Assembly (NCBI GenBank): GCA_002448395.1
Contig: DJXS01000051.1
Coordinates: 35,876 to 45,977, forward strand
DNA: 10,102 nucleotides
From: Lachnospiraceae bacterium UBA6998
Lineage (GTDB): Bacteria; Bacillota; Clostridia; Lachnospirales; Lachnospiraceae
Reading direction: 5' to 3'
Made by a program: the position numbers and the translations under genes. The notes beneath the pieces were generated by a model. It was not told the origin of the DNA. It saw only the letters and a list, made by a program, of their open reading frames with translations, and searched no databases. Positions 4,781 to 10,102 of this stretch are shown here, piece after piece. The stretch's first letter is position 1. Each line of letters begins with the position of its first letter.

Positions 4781-7093
4781 ATGGCAATCCGGTACAATGA
4801 GCGGACACGCACATTTCACCTTTACAACGACAAGATGAGCTATATCATGCGGGTCATGGAGAACGAGCAGCTCGAGAACCTCTATTACGGCAAAAGAGTA
4901 TATGACGAGTGCTCTTTTGACCTCTATCACGAGGAGGTTATGCGCTCTCAAATGTCAATTTGCGTTTCGGAGCCGGGCCTGCTCTCCATGCACTATACCA
5001 GGCAGGAATATCCCTCCTATGGTACAGGTGATTACAGGAGCCCTGCCATGACGATCCTGCAGGAAAATGGAAGCAGAGTCACCGAATTCAGATATCAGGG
5101 TTACCGGATCCTGGAAGGAAAGCCTTCGCTGCTCCCGCTGCCCGCTGTTTACACAGAGAGCAATGAGGAGGCGCAGACGCTGGAGATCACGCTCCGCGAC
5201 AGCATTATGGACACGGACCTGATCCTCAGTTATACCATTTTCAGGGACTATGCGGTGCTCGCAAGAAACGCAAGGTTTGAGCATCACGGCAGCGCTCCGA
5301 TCGTACTGGAGCGCGCGATGAGCATGTCCGCAGAGTGGTCAGATATGGACTTTACAATGATCAATCTGGCCGGCGCCTGGGCGAGAGAGCGATATGTCAA
5401 GGAGAGAAAGCTTGAAATGGGGATCAGCGCGGTACACAGCCTGAGCGGTACCTGCAGCAGCGCTGAGCACAATCCTTTCCTGGCTCTGGCGAGACCGGGC
5501 TGTACGGAGGAACAGGGGGAAGTGTACGGATTCAGTCTCCTTTACAGCGGCAGTTTCCTGGCACAGGCAGAGGTGTCGACTTTTGACATGACCAGGGTGA
5601 TGATGGGGATCAATCCCGAGAATTTCAGCTGGGAGCTGGCCCAGGGAGAAACTTTCCAAACCCCGGAGGCAGTCATGGTCTACAGCAGTGAGGGACTCGG
5701 AGATATGAGCCGAACCTTCCACAAACTGTACAGAACCCGGCTGATGCGCGGGAAGTGGAGAGATCTTCCGCGCCCGATCCTTCTCAACAATTGGGAGGCA
5801 ACTTATTTCTCATTCAATGAAGAGAAACTGATAGACATCGCCTCCAAGGCAAAAGAGTGCGGGATTGAACTCTTTGTCCTGGACGACGGCTGGTTCGGAA
5901 CAAGGAATGACGACCGCAGAGGACTGGGAGACTGGTATTGCAATCTGGAGAAGATCCCTTCGGGCATCGACGGGCTCTCCCGCAAGATCGAAGCGCTGGG
6001 AATGAAATTCGGCCTATGGGTAGAACTGGAGATGGTGAACAAGGACAGCGACCTTTACCGCAGCCATCCCGAGTGGGTCATCGGAGCGCCGGATCGCTTT
6101 GACTGCCACGCCCGCCACCAGTATGTCCTTGACTATTCCAATCCGGATGTCGTGGACTATATCTATAAAATGATCTCCGAGATCCTCAGAAAGTCCCGGA
6201 TCTCTTATATCAAGTGGGATATGAACCGCTATATGACAGGTCCTTTCAGCACGGCGCAGTGGACGAAAAGAGAGAACGGCGCATGGCCGGCAGTACGCCA
6301 GGGAGAGATGATGCACCGCTATATTCTTGGGGTCTATTCGCTCTATGAGAAGTTGACCGGTGAGTTCCCTGACATTCTTTTTGAGAGCTGCGCGAGCGGC
6401 GGCGCCAGATTTGATGCGGGAATGCTTTTCTGGGCGCCCCAGGCCTGGTGCAGCGACGATTCCGACGCGTACGAGAGGCAGAAGATCCAGTACGGCACTT
6501 CCTATGTATATCCGATCGTGAGCATGGGATCGCATGTCTCGGCAGTGCCCAACCACCAGCTTCTTCGCACGACACCTCTGCAGACAAGAGCCAATGTGGC
6601 ATATTTTGGCACATTCGGATATGAACTGGATCTCAACCTTCTGACGCAGGAGGAACTTGATCTTGTCCGCAGGCAGGTCAGCTTCATGAAGGAAAACCGG
6701 GAACTGATCCAGGTGGACGGCGACTTTTACAGGCTCAGGAACCCCTTCAAGGGCAATGAGACCGCCTGGATGGTGGTCTCCGGCGATAAGAGCCGCGCCT
6801 TGGCGGTCTTCTATCAGAGACTTAACAAAGTTAACGGTTCCTGGGAGCGGCTGAGACTCCGCGGGCTTGACCCCGACAGACTCTATGAAGTGCGCTGCGA
6901 TATAAGTCCGGACCTGAAAGCTCCCGCAGAGATTCTCGCGATCTACGGACATAACGCTGACTCGGACGGTACATGGGTGCTGCGCATGCACGGAAGCACG
7001 CTTATGTATGCAGGGATCCCGGTCAGCAGGAATATCCTGACTCTGAAGGGCGGGGACTTCGCGTCGCTTATATTTGAAATCTCCGAAGTCTGA
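4781..7093 (+). CDS. GH36 alpha-galactosidase
   Basis: The 770-residue protein hydrolyses terminal alpha-1,6-linked galactose, as in melibiose, raffinose and stachyose, by a retaining mechanism. Family 36 features appear in order: an N-terminal beta-sandwich with PSYGTGDYRSPA (D84, R86); a central (beta/alpha)8 barrel from about residue 330 with LDDGWFG (D368, D369); GLWVELEMVN; the nucleophile motif KWDMNR with D480; ESCASGGARFD; and the acid/base motif SDDSDA, where D559 is the likely acid/base. A C-terminal beta domain follows. The length fits the bacterial ~720-750-residue group. There is no signal peptide, so the enzyme is cytoplasmic and would need an importer for its substrate. No sugar transporter, sucrose phosphorylase or AraC/LacI regulator is beside it. 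It lies 11 nt after scpA in an operon of unrelated genes. The family is certain; exact substrate preference is inferred. Confidence 0.96.
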   Translation: MAIRYNERTRTFHLYNDKMSYIMRVMENEQLENLYYGKRVYDECSFDLYHEEVMRSQMSICVSEPGLLSMHYTRQEYPSYGTGDYRSPAMTILQENGSRVTEFRYQGYRILEGKPSLLPLPAVYTESNEEAQTLEITLRDSIMDTDLILSYTIFRDYAVLARNARFEHHGSAPIVLERAMSMSAEWSDMDFTMINLAGAWARERYVKERKLEMGISAVHSLSGTCSSAEHNPFLALARPGCTEEQGEVYGFSLLYSGSFLAQAEVSTFDMTRVMMGINPENFSWELAQGETFQTPEAVMVYSSEGLGDMSRTFHKLYRTRLMRGKWRDLPRPILLNNWEATYFSFNEEKLIDIASKAKECGIELFVLDDGWFGTRNDDRRGLGDWYCNLEKIPSGIDGLSRKIEALGMKFGLWVELEMVNKDSDLYRSHPEWVIGAPDRFDCHARHQYVLDYSNPDVVDYIYKMISEILRKSRISYIKWDMNRYMTGPFSTAQWTKRENGAWPAVRQGEMMHRYILGVYSLYEKLTGEFPDILFESCASGGARFDAGMLFWAPQAWCSDDSDAYERQKIQYGTSYVYPIVSMGSHVSAVPNHQLLRTTPLQTRANVAYFGTFGYELDLNLLTQEELDLVRRQVSFMKENRELIQVDGDFYRLRNPFKGNETAWMVVSGDKSRALAVFYQRLNKVNGSWERLRLRGLDPDRLYEVRCDISPDLKAPAEILAIYGHNADSDGTWVLRMHGSTLMYAGIPVSRNILTLKGGDFASLIFEISEV

Positions 7094-7097
7094 AATT

Positions 7098-7403
7098 ATG
7101 AGAACGATATCGCAATTTGACGCACAAAGATATAAAACAGAACTTGAAAGCCTTAAGGATGAAATGACCGATATCCTTCTGGAGATGGAGCAGCGTCACA
7201 GCACTTCTTCCAGGGAGAACTTCTCCAAGTGGTGGGATGAAGGAGGAGCGATGCGGCATTATTTTGACCTCAAGGGAAAGGCAGAGAAGATCGAGCAGAT
7301 CCTCGCCTTTTCCGTTATAGAAGAGGAGGAGTACCCCAAAATGCGGGGCGCAGCGCCTGCAGCACGCACAGGACGCAGCGGAACTGATCTGGAGGGAACC
7401 TGA
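7098..7403 (+). CDS. Small helical protein of unknown function next to the Y-family polymerase
   Basis: This encodes 101 residues starting MRTISQFDAQRYKTELESLKDE. Residues ~8-33 form a predicted amphipathic, probably coiled-coil helix. A conserved-looking Trp pair follows (FSKWWDEGGAMRHYFDLKGKAEKIEQIL), then an acidic patch (EEEEYP) and a flexible Gly/Ala/Arg tail. There is no catalytic motif, signal peptide or membrane segment. ATG 7098 is preferred, 4 nt after the alpha-galactosidase stop. A TTG at 7074 would also be in frame but would overlap the enzyme gene by 20 nt without a ribosome site. The ribosome site for 7098 is weak, suggesting coupling to upstream translation. The polymerase gene begins 6 nt downstream, so a role with it is plausible but is inference from position only. 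Confidence 0.72.
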   Translation: MRTISQFDAQRYKTELESLKDEMTDILLEMEQRHSTSSRENFSKWWDEGGAMRHYFDLKGKAEKIEQILAFSVIEEEEYPKMRGAAPAARTGRSGTDLEGT

Positions 7404-7409
7404 AGCCGG

Positions 7410-8951
7410 ATGACAATGAAAAGCAGTGAGATGAACAGGAAGAGGATTTATGCGGCCATAGATCTTAAATCTTTCTACGCCTCGGTGGAGTGCAGCGAGC
7501 GCGGGCTCAATCCGCTGACAGCCAATCTTGTGGTGGCGGACCGCAGCAGGACAGAAAAGACGATCTGTCTGGCAGTGTCCCCATCTCTCAAGGCCATCGG
7601 AATCCCGGGCCGCGCGAGGCTGTTTGAGGTCACTCAGAAGGTGAAACTTCATAATGCGCAGCGCCTGCAAAGGCTCAGGAAAATGGGGATCAGTGACTTC
7701 GAGGGGAAATCCTGCGACAGTGAGGAACTGGCAGCCCGCCCGGAGCTGGAACTGGACTTCATCGCAGCGAAGCCGCGCATGAAGCATTATATGAACTATA
7801 GCGCACAGATCTACAACATCTATCTGAAATACATTGCGCCGGAGGACATACATGTCTACTCCATCGACGAGGTCTTCATCGACGTCACAGAATACCTTGA
7901 CACCTATGGAATGACAGCTTCCGAGCTGGTACAGACCATGATCAGGGATGTGCTTAAAGTGACCGGGATAACTGCCACTGCAGGGATCGGGCCCAATCTG
8001 TACCTTGCCAAAATAGCGATGGATATAGTTGCCAAGCACATAGAAGCAGACGAAGACGGCGTTCGGATAGCGGAACTGGATGAGAGATCCTACAGGGAGA
8101 AACTGTGGGGGCACAAACCCATTACGGATTTCTGGAGAGTCGGCAGAGGATATGCGGCCAAACTTCGGAAGATCGGAGTTCTCACAATGGGAGATGTGGC
8201 CCGCTGCTCTGTGGAGAACGAGGAGATCCTGTACAAGCTCTTCGGGGTCAACGCGGAGCTTTTGATCGACCACGCATGGGGATGGGAGCCCTGCACCATA
8301 GCGCAGATAAAAGCTTACAAGCCGATGGACAACAGTATAGGTGAAGGACAGGTCCTCCACTGTGCTTATACAGCGGTCAAAGGGAAGCTCATCATGAAAG
8401 AGATGATGGACAAGCTGATCCTCAAACTGGTGGAGAAAGGGCTTGTCACAGACCACATCATACTGACTGTGGGCTATGATATGGAGAATCTCGAGATCCC
8501 TGAGATCAGGGAGAACTACAGGGGAGAGATCACGAAGGACTGGTACGGACGCCTTGTTCCGAAGCACGCCCACGGATCGGTGACACTGGAACGTCCGACC
8601 TCTTCCACCAGGATCATCATGGAGGAGGCGGAGAAACTCTATGACAGGATCGTGGACCCGATCCTTCTTGTGAGAAGGCTGACTGTGGCGGCAGGCAGGG
8701 TGCTTCCGGAGCAGGAAGCAGAAGAGAAAAAAGAGATCTTCGAGCAGATGGATCTTTTCACGGACTATGAGGCCCTTGAAAAAGAGAGGGCATCCCGTAA
8801 AGCCGAGCAGGACAGGGAGAAGCGCATGCAGAAGGCTGTTTTGGATATACGCAAACGCTTTGGGAGCAACGCTATTGTAAAGGGAATGAATCTGGAAGAG
8901 GGCGCGACAGCGATCGAGCGCAACAGCCAGATCGGAGGGCACAACGCTTGA
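7410..8951 (+). CDS. Y-family translesion DNA polymerase (UvrX/UmuC-like)
   Basis: The 513-residue protein is a Y-family, low-fidelity lesion-bypass polymerase. The N-terminal palm begins IYAAIDLKSFYASVE, with metal ligand D18, steric-gate aromatic Y23 and E27. The finger region has AVSPSLKAIGIPGRARLFEV. The catalytic acidic pair is in YSIDEVFIDVT at D153-E154. The thumb helix-hairpin-helix lies around residues 230-300 (LRKIGVLTMGDVA...LYKLFG), followed by the little-finger domain. A sliding-clamp binding motif QMDLF is at 446-450, then a charged helix and a conserved-looking end (IERNSQIGGHNA). It is longer than Bacillus UvrX/YqjW (about 410-420 residues) because of extra sequence between the fingers and the SIDE motif and in the C-terminal tail. 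ATG 7410 follows GGAGGG at 7391-7396. In-frame ATGs at 7416 and 7431 are possible alternatives. I see no SOS box nearby. The following YolD-like gene overlaps it. Confidence 0.94.
   Translation: MTMKSSEMNRKRIYAAIDLKSFYASVECSERGLNPLTANLVVADRSRTEKTICLAVSPSLKAIGIPGRARLFEVTQKVKLHNAQRLQRLRKMGISDFEGKSCDSEELAARPELELDFIAAKPRMKHYMNYSAQIYNIYLKYIAPEDIHVYSIDEVFIDVTEYLDTYGMTASELVQTMIRDVLKVTGITATAGIGPNLYLAKIAMDIVAKHIEADEDGVRIAELDERSYREKLWGHKPITDFWRVGRGYAAKLRKIGVLTMGDVARCSVENEEILYKLFGVNAELLIDHAWGWEPCTIAQIKAYKPMDNSIGEGQVLHCAYTAVKGKLIMKEMMDKLILKLVEKGLVTDHIILTVGYDMENLEIPEIRENYRGEITKDWYGRLVPKHAHGSVTLERPTSSTRIIMEEAEKLYDRIVDPILLVRRLTVAAGRVLPEQEAEEKKEIFEQMDLFTDYEALEKERASRKAEQDREKRMQKAVLDIRKRFGSNAIVKGMNLEEGATAIERNSQIGGHNA
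8934..8939 (+). promoter_or_regulatory. Ribosome binding site supporting a TTG start
   Basis: GGAGGG lies 8 nt upstream of TTG 8948. That TTG overlaps the polymerase stop as TTGA. No ATG or GTG exists in this frame before residue 29, which is inside the conserved region, so TTG is the credible start. Confidence 0.8.
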
Positions 8952-9160
8952 GTTATTCACAGAATACAGGCGCGGACGATTACCGCGATATCATTGATCT
9001 GCCGCATCACACTTCCGCCAGGCATCCCAGAATGGCGGAGGAGATGCGGGCGGCTCAGTTCGCCCCTTTTGCGGCCCTTACAGGCTACGATGAAGTGATT
9101 GAAGAGACTGCGCTCCGAAGGAAAGCCCGGGTAATGGCGCGGGATCAGATGAAGGAATAA
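8948..9160 (+). CDS. YolD-like small protein, partner of the Y-family polymerase
   Basis: The 70-residue protein matches the short YolD-like proteins found beside UvrX-type polymerases in Firmicutes. It contains DIIDLPHHTSARHPRM and then the characteristic RAAQFAPFAALTGYDEVI-like segment (here AAQFAPFAALTGYDEVIEET), ending in a basic helix. B. subtilis YolD family members sit next to the Y-family gene uvrX, so a regulatory or accessory role in lesion bypass is likely, but no activity has been clearly defined. Translation starts at TTG 8948, overlapping the polymerase stop by 4 nt, which implies tight coupling. The protein is soluble and has no signal peptide. The family name rests on recalled sequence pattern and gene order. 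Confidence 0.85.
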   Translation: MSYSQNTGADDYRDIIDLPHHTSARHPRMAEEMRAAQFAPFAALTGYDEVIEETALRRKARVMARDQMKE

Positions 9161-9163
9161 ACT

Positions 9164-10012
9164 ATGTATTACATTACCGATACTGATCATATGGAGGATC
9201 CGGAGCTGCAGATATACACAAAGCTTTCTGAAACCCAGCTGTATCACTGCAGAGAGCCCCATAAAGGCCTGTTCATAGCTGAGAGCCCGAAGGTCATCGA
9301 GAGGGCGCTTAACGCCGGTTACAAGCCGGTTTCGATGCTTATGGACAGACAGCAGATGAAGGGAGAGGGAACGGAGATCCTCGAAAGGATAGGCACTCTG
9401 GAAGGAGATCCTCTTCCGGTCTATATGGCAGAGGAAACGGTTCTCAGGAACCTTACGGGATTCCCCCTGACCCGGGGATGCCTGTGCGCTATGGAGCGGA
9501 AAGAGCTTCCGTCTGTGGAGGAAACAGTCCGGGGAGCTTCAAGGATCTGTATTATGGAGGAAGTGGTCAATCCCACCAATGTGGGCGCAATTTTCCGGTC
9601 AGCAGCGGCACTTGGCATGGACGCGGTGCTCCTGACCCACGGCTGCGCGGATCCTCTGTACAGAAGAGCGGTGAGAGTGAGTATGGGAACTGTCTTCCAG
9701 ATTCCATGGACTTTTTTGGGAAATCGCAGAGCTCCCGGCTGGCCTCAGCCGGGCATTGATAAGCTCCGGGGACTTGGATTTATGACTGCGGCGATGGCGC
9801 TGAAAAAGGATTCCGTGTCAATCTCTGATCCGGGACTTCTTGCGGAGCCCAGGCTCGCAGTTATTCTGGGAACGGAAGGGGACGGCCTTGCGGAGGAGAC
9901 TATTGCAGCATGTGACTATACAGTCATGATCCCCATGTTTCACGGAGTGGATTCTCTGAACGTGGCAGCTGCCAGTGCAGTGGCGTTCTGGGAATTAAGG
10001 AACAGGCGGTAA
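9164..10012 (+). CDS. SpoU/TrmH-family RNA 2'-O-methyltransferase
   Basis: The 282-residue enzyme of the SPOUT superfamily transfers a methyl group from S-adenosylmethionine to a ribose 2'-OH in tRNA or rRNA. An N-terminal substrate-binding region (residues ~18-110, with GLFIAESPKVIERAL) precedes the knotted catalytic domain. The three SpoU motifs are present: motif 1 NPTNVGAIFRSA (136-147, with N136 and catalytic-type R145), motif 2 ILGTEGDGL (234-242) and motif 3 IPM...GVDSLNVAAASAV (256-273). The length fits the TrmH/RlmB-like group that has an L30e-like N-terminal domain. The target nucleotide cannot be read from sequence. ATG 9164 follows AAGGA (9152-9156) with 7-nt spacing, 3 nt after the YolD stop. 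It is the last gene before a strong terminator. Confidence 0.93.
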   Translation: MYYITDTDHMEDPELQIYTKLSETQLYHCREPHKGLFIAESPKVIERALNAGYKPVSMLMDRQQMKGEGTEILERIGTLEGDPLPVYMAEETVLRNLTGFPLTRGCLCAMERKELPSVEETVRGASRICIMEEVVNPTNVGAIFRSAAALGMDAVLLTHGCADPLYRRAVRVSMGTVFQIPWTFLGNRRAPGWPQPGIDKLRGLGFMTAAMALKKDSVSISDPGLLAEPRLAVILGTEGDGLAEETIAACDYTVMIPMFHGVDSLNVAAASAVAFWELRNRR

Positions 10013-10040
10013 ATTTCATATAACGCTATTTTGATCTGAC

Positions 10041-10076
10041 AAAAAAGAGATGCCGCATATGCAGCATCTCTTTTTT
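10041..10076. terminator. Intrinsic terminator at operon end, possibly bidirectional
   Basis: A6-GAGATGC (10041-10053) pairs with GCATCTC-T6 (10064-10076). Inside it, after one C-A mismatch, GC/GC pairs close an ATAT loop (10055-10062, GCATATGC). The A tract on one side and T tract on the other would allow termination on either strand. It lies 28 nt after the methyltransferase stop codon. Confidence 0.93.
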
Positions 10077-10082
10077 ATGTAT

Positions 10083-10099
10083 GCGCGCCATGGGCGCGC
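10083..10099. repeat. GC-rich inverted repeat just after the terminator
   Basis: GCGCGCC (10083-10089) and GGCGCGC (10093-10099) are perfect 7-bp inverted arms with a 3-nt loop (ATG). The window ends 3 nt later, so it is unclear whether this is a second hairpin, an operator or part of a downstream element. Confidence 0.55.
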
Positions 10100-10102
10100 T
10101 CT

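Noticed and set aside
6014..6991. Minus-strand open frame opposite the alpha-galactosidase
   Set aside because: The plus strand carries the complete GH36 catalytic motifs; the opposite translation has no family signature.
7074..7076. TTG start extending the small helical protein into the alpha-galactosidase gene
   Set aside because: There is no ribosome site and a 20-nt overlap is needed; ATG 7098 lies just after the upstream stop.
7068..8960. Long open frame on the minus strand, about 630 codons
   Set aside because: It lies opposite the polymerase and small helical genes, whose motifs and ribosome sites are clear. Its translation shows no recognisable domain, and it is a codon-bias shadow.
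1..10102. CRISPR array, tRNA, rRNA, insertion sequence or phage attachment site
   Set aside because: No regularly spaced repeats, cloverleaf-like segments, transposase or integrase motifs, or paired terminal repeats were seen on either strand.

Overview
The window looks like chromosomal DNA of a low-GC-lineage Firmicute with moderate GC, most likely a gut Clostridia/Lachnospiraceae member. This is inferred from strong AGGAGG ribosome binding sites, frequent AGA/AGG arginine codons, ScpA, a UvrX-type Y-family polymerase paired with a YolD-like protein, a TGC-lipobox lipoprotein and a GH36 alpha-galactosidase of the Firmicutes type. All eleven genes lie on the + strand. I see no tRNA, rRNA, CRISPR array, transposase or integrase.

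Region 1 (1-2647) is the end of one transcription unit. It holds the 3' end of an unrecognised gene with an acidic Ala/Glu/Thr tail, a TPR protein ending in a SEC-C zinc motif, an unrecognised 101-residue protein, and a metallo-beta-lactamase-fold hydrolase that overlaps it by ATGA. A GNRA-looped intrinsic terminator at 2619-2647 closes the unit.

Region 2 (2648-10076) appears to be a single seven-gene operon. A near-consensus sigma-A promoter (TTGACG, 17 bp, TATTCT; 2703-2731) is followed by a lipoprotein, scpA (chromosome segregation), a GH36 alpha-galactosidase, a small helical protein, a Y-family polymerase, a YolD-like protein (TTG start) and a SpoU/TrmH-family RNA 2'-O-methyltransferase. 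A strong hairpin with A and T tracts (10041-10076) ends it. Gaps between genes run from a 4-nt overlap to 11 nt, and I found no internal terminator.

The functions are mixed: envelope, condensin, sugar hydrolysis, lesion bypass and RNA modification. The only clear functional sub-module is the small helical protein, polymerase and YolD trio. The most unusual gene is scpA. Its normal ~245-residue core carries ~99 residues of Glu/Pro-rich repeats and then a very basic 59-residue tail, and scpB does not follow it. I see no clearly new defence or mobile system. The best candidates for unexplored biology are the ScpA tail, the polymerase cassette and the small protein upstream of the MBL hydrolase.
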